Below, piece after piece: positions 39,245 to 48,200 of a stretch of 64,000 nt of DNA. Under the pieces are notes generated by a model. The model was not told the origin of the DNA. It worked only from the letters and a program-made list of their open reading frames with translations, and did not search any database. The stretch is taken from NCBI GenBank assembly GCA_004322045.1, contig SCRN01000033.1, forward strand, positions 62,001 to 126,000. The letters are read 5' to 3'. The position numbers were made by a program, and so were the translations under genes. This DNA comes from Paraburkholderia sp. (GTDB lineage Bacteria > Pseudomonadota > Gammaproteobacteria > Burkholderiales > Burkholderiaceae). Positions within the stretch are counted from its first letter, which is position 1. Each line of letters starts with the position of its first letter.

Positions 39245-40231
39245 ATGAAGACAGGTAGTCGGATTTCGTCGGGGATTTTGCTGGCGGCCTTGGCCGCTGC
39301 AATGTTGGCGGGGTGTGATAAAGGGCAAAGCTCGGGCTCGCAGCAGAGTTCTGCAGCCGCGTCGGCCGCGAGCGCTGATCCCGAGCAAGCTAAAAAGAGT
39401 GCGCTTCTGAGCGATATCTCCGGTGTCTGGAACCCGGACGACAATTCCGGGCTGTGGATGCTGAACTACGCCGACAACAAGTTCGATTCCGTGCTTGGCG
39501 ATAGCTTTATGCCGGTCACCGTTGGCGACGTCGATGCGATCAACGAGACGGTCAATCTAAAGCTCGCCGCGCCGGACGGCCAATCGCACATCATCACGAT
39601 TCGCAAAGTCTGGGACTCGGCCCATACGACGTTCCATCTGAACGCAACGTTATGGGACGGGACGCAGGCATCGCTCGCGTTCGTTCGGAAGGTGTCGTCG
39701 GATGACCTGAACCGTATCGCGCAATTGGAAGCCGCTTCGCAGCATCAAGCGGGGCAATCGAGCCTCGCCTCGGCCGTGTCAGCGACCCAGACGCAGCCCG
39801 CGCCGCAATCGCCGCCGTCGGTGGTCGCAACGCCGGCGAGCGATGCCACGGACAGCGCTCAGAGCGCCCCTTCTACCGCGTCCCCGGCGGCTTCCTCGGC
39901 CCCCGCGCAAGCGGCTTCACCCGCCCCCGCACCGAGTGCGGCGGGAACGACTTATCAGACGAGCTTCGACTGCGGCACCGCAGGTTCTCTTCCGCAGTAC
40001 TTGATTTGCCATGACCCGATGCTAGCGGCATCGGACTTGAGTTTGGCGAAGATGCTCGAACAGGCAAGAGCGTCCGCGCGAGATCAACAGGCTTTCGGCG
40101 ACCGAGTTCGTAAGCAATGGAACTACCGTGAAAGCCATTGCAAGGACGTGTCGTGCTTGACGGCCTGGTATCAGTATGAGAGCACCGTCCTGACGAAGAT
40201 CGCCCAAACGGGCGACGCCAACGCTCAGTAA
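39245..40231 (+). CDS. Lipoprotein with LprI/DUF1311-like C-terminal domain
   Basis: A 328-residue protein from ATG 39245, which gives a clean lipoprotein signal (SGILLAALAAAMLAGC, lipobox LAGC). The mature part has a beta-rich domain (GVWNPDDNSGLWMLNYADNK), a long Ala/Ser/Pro linker (residues ~175-235), and a C-terminal domain with paired cysteines (FDCGTAGSLPQYLICHDPML ... CKDVSCLTAWY) like the lysozyme-inhibitor LprI/DUF1311 family. It is likely anchored in the periplasm. It is first of four same-strand genes, under possible XRE control. Confidence 0.8.
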   Translation: MKTGSRISSGILLAALAAAMLAGCDKGQSSGSQQSSAAASAASADPEQAKKSALLSDISGVWNPDDNSGLWMLNYADNKFDSVLGDSFMPVTVGDVDAINETVNLKLAAPDGQSHIITIRKVWDSAHTTFHLNATLWDGTQASLAFVRKVSSDDLNRIAQLEAASQHQAGQSSLASAVSATQTQPAPQSPPSVVATPASDATDSAQSAPSTASPAASSAPAQAASPAPAPSAAGTTYQTSFDCGTAGSLPQYLICHDPMLAASDLSLAKMLEQARASARDQQAFGDRVRKQWNYRESHCKDVSCLTAWYQYESTVLTKIAQTGDANAQ

Positions 40232-40258
40232 GAACGATAAGCAAACGGGGATCGGATC

Positions 40259-40780
40259 ATGGGATTTTGTGAGCAATGTGGCACGCAGTTGGGAGAGGGC
40301 GCTGTGTTCTGCGCCGGGTGCGGCAAGGAAGCTTCGACGGGTGCGTTGCGGGGCATGCGCGAGAGTGCTGCGGGGCCGAATTTCGACGTTTCCACGGCAG
40401 CAGCAGTTGATACCAGCGGCTTCTCGGAGAAATGGCGTCAACGGTTTGCCGCCATCGAGAAGGCGGGCGGTGAACGCACCCGTTGGTGGCGGTGGCCCGA
40501 AGGAAAACAGCTTACGGGCAAAGAGAAAAGACTGATTACCTCGAACCTGTGGGCCTTCGTGTTCGGGCCGTTCTACTATCTCTATCTTGGCCTGTGGCGC
40601 AAGGCTATTACGTTGCTGGTCGTCGTCCTCGTCATCGACTTCATTCTCGAAATCGTGGGCAATGCCGTCGGTTTTCCGGTCGACCGCTTTCTCTGGATCG
40701 TATCAGCCATCATGTTCAAGCAGTGCGCGAACGTCGACTACTATCGGAAAACCGTGCTGAATCGACGGGAATGGTGGTAA
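40259..40780 (+). CDS. Zinc-ribbon, DUF2628-type membrane protein
   Basis: A 173-residue protein with an N-terminal zinc ribbon (FCEQCGTQLGEGAVFCAGCGKEA: four cysteines in two CxxC knuckles), a flexible linker, then a DUF2628-like region with KRLITSNLWAFVFGPFYYLYLGLW and a second hydrophobic segment (ITLLVVVLVIDFILEIVG). It is probably an inner-membrane protein with a cytosolic zinc knuckle. It follows the lipoprotein gene by 27 bases. Confidence 0.8.
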   Translation: MGFCEQCGTQLGEGAVFCAGCGKEASTGALRGMRESAAGPNFDVSTAAAVDTSGFSEKWRQRFAAIEKAGGERTRWWRWPEGKQLTGKEKRLITSNLWAFVFGPFYYLYLGLWRKAITLLVVVLVIDFILEIVGNAVGFPVDRFLWIVSAIMFKQCANVDYYRKTVLNRREWW

Positions 40781-40802
40781 GGCCGTGGGCCCGAGGTGAC
40801 GC

Positions 40803-41633
40803 ATGACGATGACCGATAGTTTGGATGAAGTCCTCGCACGCGCGGTTCAATGGCTGCGCGACGCCGATGGCCTCCTGATTACAGCCGGCGCTGGCATGGG
40901 CGTCGACTCGGGCCTGCCGGATTTCCGTGGCGCGGAGGGATTCTGGCGCGCTTATCCGGCGTTGCAAGCTGAGGGCGTTTGCTTCGAGGACATAGCCAAT
41001 CCCGTCGCTTTTCGACAGGACCCGGCTCGCGCTTGGGGATTTTACGGGCACCGGCTCAATCTGTACCGGCGCACCGTTCCCCATGACGGCTACGGCATTC
41101 TGCGCAAGTGGGCCGATAGGATGGAACACAGCGCGTTCGTGTTCACAAGCAATGTGGATGGGCATTTCCAGAAGGCCGGCTTCACGGAGGCGCAGGTAGC
41201 GGAATGTCACGGGTCGATTCACTGGCTCCAGTGTGTCGATGCGTGCCGCGCGCATCTGTGGCCCGCCGACGAACTGCGCGCGGAGGTCGACGAAGCGCAC
41301 TGCCGTTTGCTGTCGCCGTTACCGGCATGCCCGCGCTGCGCAGGAATGGCGCGGCCGAACATTCTAATGTTCGGCGATGGGGCGTGGATCGAAACGCGAA
41401 CGGAGCAGCAGATGACGCGGCTCAGGAATTGGCTATCCACCGTACGGAAGCCGGTCGTCGTCGAACTCGGTGCCGGTCGTGCGATTCCGACAGTGCGGCG
41501 GTTCAGTGAGCGGAGCGGCCCGCGTGTCGTTCGCATCAATCCACGAGAATTTGCCATCGATCCGAGTCGCGGTGTCGGCATAGCGGGTAACGCGCTCGAC
41601 ATGCTCCGCATGCTGGACGAGATGTTGGACTGA
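40803..41633 (+). CDS. Sir2-family NAD-dependent protein
   Basis: A 276-residue sirtuin-fold protein. NAD-binding GAGMGVDSGLPDFRG (residues ~29-43), TSNVDGHF (115-122) and the catalytic histidine in ECHGSIHW (H136) are intact. Zinc cysteines C144/C148 and the later CPRC are present, though spaced unusually. It could be a deacylase or, as in several anti-phage systems, a NAD-consuming effector; being a stand-alone, full-length enzyme favours deacylase. It lies in a four-gene operon with a lipoprotein, a zinc-ribbon protein and a hydrolase. Confidence 0.88.
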   Translation: MTMTDSLDEVLARAVQWLRDADGLLITAGAGMGVDSGLPDFRGAEGFWRAYPALQAEGVCFEDIANPVAFRQDPARAWGFYGHRLNLYRRTVPHDGYGILRKWADRMEHSAFVFTSNVDGHFQKAGFTEAQVAECHGSIHWLQCVDACRAHLWPADELRAEVDEAHCRLLSPLPACPRCAGMARPNILMFGDGAWIETRTEQQMTRLRNWLSTVRKPVVVELGAGRAIPTVRRFSERSGPRVVRINPREFAIDPSRGVGIAGNALDMLRMLDEMLD

Positions 41634-41656
41634 CACAGTACGTAGGGAAATCAAAC

Positions 41657-42466
41657 ATGAAGCGTTTTTGCTGTGCCGTGGTCGCCCTGCTCGTTGCTGT
41701 TCACGCGTACGCGGTGCCGCTTGATCGTGGCGACCTTGTGGCCTTCCCGACGCGCGACGGTGTGACACAAAGCATCTTCATCGAGTCGCCGTCGCCGAAT
41801 CCGTCAATGGTTGTCGTTCTGTACAGCGGTGGCGATGGCACACTCCGGCTCGACGACACTGGGGCCACCAGCTCGCGGGGCAACTTCGTCGTGCGAACCG
41901 CCCACTTCTGGGTAGTCCGCGGTTACGCCGCTGTCCTGGTCGATGCGCCGTCCGACATGCAGCAACGAGGCATGAATGACTACTTCCGGCGCAGCAAGGA
42001 AGCGTTGACCGACCAGAGGGCAATCGTTGCACAGGTTCGCCAGCGCTTCCCGAACTCGAAAATCGCTCTGGTCAGTACGAGTCGTGGGACCGTCACGGTG
42101 GGCAATGTGCTGGAGCACGCACCGGAGTTGGCTGACGGGTACGTGCTGACCTCGCCAGAGTCGGTTGCCATCAAGCATCCCGGCATCTCCGACCTCGACG
42201 TGCCAGAGCAGTACCGCAGCAGGGTGCTGATCGTCTCGAACAAGAACGACGTTTGCCCCGTCGCCAACTATGCGGGCGGCCAGCGCCTGGCCTCGCGCAA
42301 CAACGTCGCCTTCATCACCGAGGAATCGGACGAGGGAGGCGGCGACAAGCAGTCTGACTGTGGCGGTCACTCGCCGCACGGCTTCCTTGGCATCGAAGTC
42401 GACACGCTCAAGGATATTGACGGCTGGATGCGTCAGCGGCTGGATGCCAGTGGCCCCTCGCAGTAG
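41657..42466 (+). CDS. Secreted alpha/beta hydrolase
   Basis: A 269-residue protein with a signal peptide (CCAVVALLVAVHAYAV). The nucleophile serine sits in LVSTSRGTVTVG (a variant elbow, Ser-x-Ser-x-Gly), the acid may be the aspartate in SNKNDVCPV, and the histidine is in CGGHSPHGFLG. The triad order is right for an alpha/beta hydrolase; the substrate is unknown. It is last gene of the 39245-42466 operon, with AGGGAAA before the ATG. Confidence 0.78.
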   Translation: MKRFCCAVVALLVAVHAYAVPLDRGDLVAFPTRDGVTQSIFIESPSPNPSMVVVLYSGGDGTLRLDDTGATSSRGNFVVRTAHFWVVRGYAAVLVDAPSDMQQRGMNDYFRRSKEALTDQRAIVAQVRQRFPNSKIALVSTSRGTVTVGNVLEHAPELADGYVLTSPESVAIKHPGISDLDVPEQYRSRVLIVSNKNDVCPVANYAGGQRLASRNNVAFITEESDEGGGDKQSDCGGHSPHGFLGIEVDTLKDIDGWMRQRLDASGPSQ

Positions 42467-42701
42467 CTAGAGCATCGTGCTCGGCATGACATAGTCCTGC
42501 CAGTCTGTTAGTCGATCGCCTTATCCCGTTCTTCATTCGGGTGTCAGCGGTTCGAGCCCCCGTTTTTTCCATCTCCGGAATTTCGTTGAGCGTTGCTGCC
42601 GAGAGGTGCGGCTTGCAACAACTGTCAACAGTGACAGGGTGGCTAGAGAAAAAACCGCTGTGCTACATTCCTGCGACTAAAAAAAGAGAGGGCATTGCGT
42701 T

Positions 42702-43223
42702 ATGAGTTTTGCGTTCATTCGCGAGGGCGACACGACCTCGCATGGCGGTCGCGTGCTTGCGTGTTCTCCAGAGAACAAATCAGACGGCGTCGCCATCGCG
42801 CTCTTGGGCGACAAAGTGTCGTGTCCCAAGTGTGGTGGCGTCTATCCGATCGTCGGGGTCAAGAACCTAGGTGTGACGTTCGACGGTCGGCCGGTCGCCT
42901 CGGAAGGCGATACGACCGCATGCGGCGCTACGCTCATCGCCTCGCAAAACAACACGACGGCCGAGCCGACCAGCGGTCCGGGCGGGTCCATCGGCGGTGG
43001 TAAGAGCGTGCTATCGCAAGCGAGCACGGACACGTTCCACCGCGGGCGATTTCAGGTGCTCGACGATGTCACGCGCAAACCCATCGCTGGACACACCTAC
43101 ACCGTCACATCGGCCGACGGCCGAGTGCTCCAAGGTAAAACGGACGCGAACGGATTCACCGACTGGATTGAGGGGCACGACGCTTCATCTCTGTTGTTCC
43201 ACCAGCCGGGAAGCGACGCATGA
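42702..43223 (+). CDS. PAAR-domain type VI secretion spike protein
   Basis: A 173-residue protein with an N-terminal PAAR domain (residues ~1-90, IREGDTTSHGGRVLACS ... VSCPKCGGVYPI ... VASEGDTTACGATLIAS) that caps the VgrG spike, followed by an Ig-like or transthyretin-like C-terminal extension (RGRFQVLDDVTRKPIAGHTYTV). The stop overlaps the ATG of the nuclease gene (ATGA), indicating coupled expression. It probably carries the downstream effector. Confidence 0.9.
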   Translation: MSFAFIREGDTTSHGGRVLACSPENKSDGVAIALLGDKVSCPKCGGVYPIVGVKNLGVTFDGRPVASEGDTTACGATLIASQNNTTAEPTSGPGGSIGGGKSVLSQASTDTFHRGRFQVLDDVTRKPIAGHTYTVTSADGRVLQGKTDANGFTDWIEGHDASSLLFHQPGSDA

Positions 43224-43948
43224 GCGGATATGCCCCGGGATCGTCGTCCGGGGGAATGAGCCCGGGCGACGGTCAAACGACCAAGGTCAGCGTAAGCGCC
43301 GCCCGGCTGTCTCTAAAGGACCGGGAGGTTCTGTGCCACGTCTTCTGCAAATGCAGGTCCATTGGTGTCGCGACGCAGGCCGGGAGGATACAGCGCCAAC
43401 GCTGCGTCGAGCAGCGCCTGGACTTTGCGAATGACGTATCCAAAGATGGAACTGGGGTCCCGACCGAGTACCGCCCGGAGCAGCCGTATGACATGACCGA
43501 AGAGCCGCCGGCGCCGATTATGAATTACGACGATCCGCTGGAGCCTCACTCGAGCGTCCGTCAATGGATTCGGGACGTCTGGCCCAGCAAGGGCAAGAAG
43601 TACCAGTCCGGGGATGTTCGCCGTCCCGACGTAGTGATCGTGAACGATCCGTCGCAACCGCCCGTACAATCGAATATCAAGACGGTCGTGGAGATGAAGT
43701 TTCCAGGGGATCGGTATCGCCCCGATCAGGAGGACGACTACATCGAAATCGCGGGAAGTCCAGCAAAGTTCGCGCACCTCGGCGCCACCGAATGTGGGTG
43801 TGGTGACGATGATGGACAGAAGAAGACGGCGGCTTCTAGGCAGCCCGCGCCGCAATCCGATCTGGACGAACTGTACGGTGGTGGGAGCGCCGCTCCGGGG
43901 GGACCTCCACTCCCACCGATGCCGCCCACCCCAGCCCCTGCTTGGTAA
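43220..43948 (+). CDS. Type VI effector, VRR-NUC-like nuclease
   Basis: A 242-residue protein. The central region (residues ~125-185) has the PD-(D/E)xK arrangement of VRR-NUC nucleases: D137 in RRPDVVIV, E158 and K160 in VVEMKFPGD, Q170 in DQEDDYIEIAG. The N-terminus contains several cysteines (CHVFCKC), and the C-terminus is a Pro/Gly tail. It is encoded between a PAAR protein and a DUF3396 protein, the standard effector slot. It would cut DNA in a rival cell. A Tox-REase-type assignment is possible, since both share the core motif. Confidence 0.85.
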   Translation: MSGYAPGSSSGGMSPGDGQTTKVSVSAARLSLKDREVLCHVFCKCRSIGVATQAGRIQRQRCVEQRLDFANDVSKDGTGVPTEYRPEQPYDMTEEPPAPIMNYDDPLEPHSSVRQWIRDVWPSKGKKYQSGDVRRPDVVIVNDPSQPPVQSNIKTVVEMKFPGDRYRPDQEDDYIEIAGSPAKFAHLGATECGCGDDDGQKKTAASRQPAPQSDLDELYGGGSAAPGGPPLPPMPPTPAPAW

Positions 43949-43957
43949 GTTGATACG

Positions 43958-45139
43958 ATGACGAACGATGAGATCGAAGCCTGGGCCACGGATCCGCGCC
44001 GCGCGGATACCATGCCTTTTGGACTTTACGAACCCGCGCACCGCAAGGGCATCACCGGCGCCGCACTGGTAGTCCGGGGAGTGCTGTATTTCCGCAACGG
44101 ATTCACCGCCGAAGTCAGGCAAGCGCTGGTGCGTTGCTTTGAACAGTACAACGCCGCCATCACGGACTACCACCGCGCCCTGCAAGAAGCGGCCGGCCAA
44201 ACGCCCTCGAAGACCGGCCCCTTGCGCTGGTTCTACGCCGAAGGGGAAGATCCGACCGCATACGACCAGGCCCCGGGGTTCGTACGCCTGGCGCGTACAG
44301 TTCCTGCCGATCAGACGCTCGCCGTTGCGATGACGAGCGCCGAGCACAAGCTGGCCACGGGCTTCTACGATTTCACTGTGTTCGCCCTCAGCGACTGGAA
44401 GGCCGAGCGCAAGCGCGGGCTCGACGGACTCGCCTTTTCCGTGCCGAGAGCGTTCCTCGTGCATCGCCCCGCCGTGTTCCAGGCGATGTTCAACGCTTTC
44501 GCTGAAGCACTGCCGACCGTTCACGGACACGCGGGATTCGCTGTGAACGTACCCCCGATGGATCGCCGGCCCAACGAAGCGAGCGAGTATTTCTACGCGC
44601 GTCGGTTCGGCCCGGGAATCGATGTCGGCGACCCGATGCGTTCAAACGTCCGCAAACTGTTCACCAAGATCAAGACCGTAGATTGGCTGAACGCGCTCGA
44701 CGCGGATCTGGTCCGCGAAATCGGCGGTGCGTCATCGCTCGTGCTCCCTCCTGACTGGTTCATCCGCGAGCCTCTCAAAAACGGAGGTTTGCTTATCCAA
44801 GCGGGCGCCGCGCCTGAATCCGGAATCTCCAACGGCCCGGGAAAGCCTGTCGCCCCGCCTGCGGCGTACGTCCTGCTGAATCAAGCATTGCGCCCGATCG
44901 TGGCGGATACGCTTGACACGCTTCAGGACGGGACGCTCGATAGCACCGCTCCGCTTTTGAGCACGGTCGTTGCCACGGAAGGTTGGTTGCAACGGTTCAA
45001 CGTGCCGGAAGACCAGCTCAATATCTGGTGGGTTGAGCTGCATAAGACGCCCAAGGTTACGGACGAGCGCACGGCCATCGTGGAGCAAACGCGTAAGCTT
45101 CGGGAGCAGATGGGCCTTCCGGTCGAGCCGCGTAGTTGA
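43958..45139 (+). CDS. DUF3396 family immunity protein
   Basis: A 393-residue protein matching the DUF3396 (type VI immunity) pattern: an N-terminal GITGAALVVRGVLYFRNGF, then LRWFYAEGEDPTAYDQAP and the central ASEYFYARRFGPGIDVGDP. It lies ten bases after the nuclease gene, the position expected for the cognate antitoxin that protects the producer. It has no membrane segment, consistent with a cytoplasmic target (DNA). Confidence 0.85.
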   Translation: MTNDEIEAWATDPRRADTMPFGLYEPAHRKGITGAALVVRGVLYFRNGFTAEVRQALVRCFEQYNAAITDYHRALQEAAGQTPSKTGPLRWFYAEGEDPTAYDQAPGFVRLARTVPADQTLAVAMTSAEHKLATGFYDFTVFALSDWKAERKRGLDGLAFSVPRAFLVHRPAVFQAMFNAFAEALPTVHGHAGFAVNVPPMDRRPNEASEYFYARRFGPGIDVGDPMRSNVRKLFTKIKTVDWLNALDADLVREIGGASSLVLPPDWFIREPLKNGGLLIQAGAAPESGISNGPGKPVAPPAAYVLLNQALRPIVADTLDTLQDGTLDSTAPLLSTVVATEGWLQRFNVPEDQLNIWWVELHKTPKVTDERTAIVEQTRKLREQMGLPVEPRS

Positions 45140-45216
45140 GCGTTCATGAACGGGGTAGCGAGAAATCTGCGCCAAGGATTCAAGGGAGATGCATCGCGCA
45201 TCTTCGATGTCGGCTG

Positions 45217-48200
45217 CTACCTTTTCACTGTCACCCAAGATGGAATGTCGATTTGTTTCAGCGTCTCTGTTCCTGACAGCGACAAGTCAACATCGATCCA
45301 GTCATAAAGCGCAGGAGCGCCAGACGCGCTTTGAGCATGAGATCCGGCCGACGGTTGGATAGCGCCGTTATGCCAGAAGGCCGCGGCGCGCGAGGAAACA
45401 GCATCGGCGTCTGGAAAATGCTTCCATACCGCGTCAAAGTTAGCTGCAGTGGGCGTCGTGATGGCCGTTTGAACACTTGACCAGAAACTAGCTTCATCGC
45501 AAGTAGGCTTTTTGAAGCCGCTACTATGAAGCCCAGCTATTGGCGTCACGCCGTTCGACAAAAAAACTGCCTCTTCCGTCTGCTGTGAGTTAACACACTC
45601 AATCAAAGGGAGATAAGCAACGAGTTGCAACGGCACCGGCATGGTTTGAGGCCTTGGTTTCCCTTCCAGCATGTTATATGGATCAATATCTGCAATCACC
45701 ACTGCCTGATCGAATTCACTCAACGCGTCGCTCTTATTGTTATAGTAGATACCTTTCGACCATCCGTGATAAGGGGTGATCGTCGAGAGGTAACCAGGCT
45801 CTACACGCTGAGCTTTCCAACTACCTCGTCCGACAAAGCAGCTTCCACCGACAAGTCCCTTTCCGACTCCGTTGGCGAAAACCGAGGTGGTACCCGCCGC
45901 CAATTGGCAAGCTTGACCGGCAATCCAGTAGTCCGCACTTCGCGATGTCGCGGCAGGTATGGCGAGAATTGATCGCCGAGCTCGGCTTCCATCGCCGGTG
46001 ATTGAGAGATGTTTCGCGAGATCCCTAAGGTCCCTTTCTACTTCGGTGGGATCGCCTGCTTCGCCAAAGCGCCGACGTACATCCACATAGTCGTCGGCCA
46101 TGTGCAGGTAGTTCGCGGGGCTTGAGACAAGAAAGACCTCGGAACAGATTAGCTCAAGGACATGCTTCAGCGGTAAGCGGGTCAGCGAGAGCAGAGCGCT
46201 GACCGCACTTGCCGTCGGTGTCCAACCTGTTTGGTCCTGAAGCTGCTTGGTAAGTTCTTCGGGCTTGAAGAGCGGTGCCAGGGTGCCAGTCAATGGCCGG
46301 AATAGCTCGTCGAGAGCTATGGATCTGTACTTCTTGTGTCGGGAAAACTCAAGAACCAACCCGCGTTCTAAGGGGTCCTGACTGCCGTTGATGTCCTCTG
46401 CGCGTTGATCACCAACTGCCGTCATTTGACGGGCGATTTCCTTTGGAACGGGCCACAACAGCGTGAGTTGAGCGGTCAAATTGTGAGAGGGAGGGTCCTG
46501 CCGGAACTCCATATACGTGCCAGCGAGTACAGCCACCTGCTTGTTCGCTAGATAGACCTTCAGCCATTCGATCGTTTCCCTACGGACCGAGTATTCGGGT
46601 AGCACGAGTAGATCAACCTTGAAAGCTTCACAGCTATCGATGACTCGCTCAAGAAATCGACGACGACGGTGCTCCGCCCAGCTCATCATTTGAACGGGAT
46701 CGAACGTACCCATTTTCCAGTGATGCTCCGAGCCCGTACCTGCCGTTGCGCGGGCGAGCATTTCGTACAGATCTCGTGGCGTAAGCTGCTCTTTCAAACG
46801 AGTCTTGGCTTCATTGCTAAAAGGCCATTGAGACGGACATGCCTCCATCATTGGATGTTTGTATGTGATATCTAGTGACATCTGGAGCAGTGCGATTCGT
46901 ATATGCGCCTCGCGTTTATTTGAGTCGGACCGCGTTTGCCAACTTAGACGTTGCTTATTCCTAAAAGCGCGCGCATCGAAAGATATCGATTTGTGCTGAG
47001 AATTAGTTGGCTTGTCCGCCGAGGGGGCGGCCTCCACTGCGGCATTGACAGCCGACCTTTCTTTAGTCTCAGCAATAATGGCAGAGCTTGGAGCGCGGGT
47101 AGTCGCATTGCTGTCGATCGAAATAGGTGTCGCAGCGCCAGTTGTGGCCTCGCCTAAGCGTTGCGGCTGCGGCGAATCGTCGACGCTTTTCGCCGGGCCT
47201 TGCGCAGCAGGAACATTATTCGATCGATCGTCCTGAGGTGTTTGGCCGCTCACGACGTCGTTGGGTGTCGTCGAGTCGGTCGCGGATTTTTCAAATGCTA
47301 TCGACGCAAAGGGTTCGCCAAGAGCGGACACCGAAAGCAGTCGACTGGAATCTCGGTCATAGACTTCCGACCAGATCCGCAATATACGTCCGTTAAGGAC
47401 CATTTCCTCTATGTGTTTCGCGCTACGCGGGAACTGCGAAATCATCCAGGGCGTGGCTTCCCACGAGCCGTTTCGGGAATCGACAAAGCGCCGAGTTTGC
47501 GCGTTGTACCCGTAAGATGATTCCTTTGCCAAAACCACGTCGAAACCCAACTCGGCGTCAAGCTGCCGGACAAAGGCCGCAGTCGACTCAAGCAAATCGA
47601 AGTCGAGAACGTCGAGTGCTTGATTATTGATGCAATCAAACGGCCACGCCAACAATTCATCAGATTGCTCATGGGCGTGTTCTGCTTGGGCGACCTTCCG
47701 AACGATAGTCTCCAGCAGGCCGTACAGTCCGTCCGAGAGACGATTGGGCGAGGTGCTCTCTCTACGAAGCCGATGCCCCAGATACCGAACAAGAGATCTA
47801 AGTTGATCGACCAAACCTGTCCGCGCGGACTGTCGCCGAGCACCACCAACAACGCTGGTATTGATCGGATCCGGTTGCGAATCAGTTTGGGGGGGAGCGG
47901 CGATGTTCCATTCCGCAGGGAAATCAAAAGCATGATGCGTCTCAAAACTGCCTTGACTGCGTATTGATGCGATCACTCCATCGAGCGCAACGGAGACTCC
48001 CACGCAAACAGTTCCGGCGCATAGGGCCCGCCATGCAGGTTCTTGCGAAACCGCCGGTGCATCACTCTGAGAATGCAATTGCCTCGAAAAGCAGAGAACC
48101 CCCCAGAGATCGCGCCGCAACCCTATCCCATCGCCAGCATTCAGTGCAAGATTCTGCGAGATCGACAAAGGCAAGCGAGAGATTACCCTGCTTGTGAGCT

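Noticed and set aside
40803-41633. Sir2 gene as part of a known Thoeris or DSR-type defence system
   Set aside because: No TIR, ThsA-type or other partner is adjacent, and the protein is a compact single-domain sirtuin with the deacylase motifs.
42530-42572. tRNA T-arm-like sequence (GGTTCGAGCCCC) near the 3' side of the hydrolase gene
   Set aside because: The stem pairs poorly and there is no acceptor or anticodon arm; it is at most a fragment left by an old insertion.
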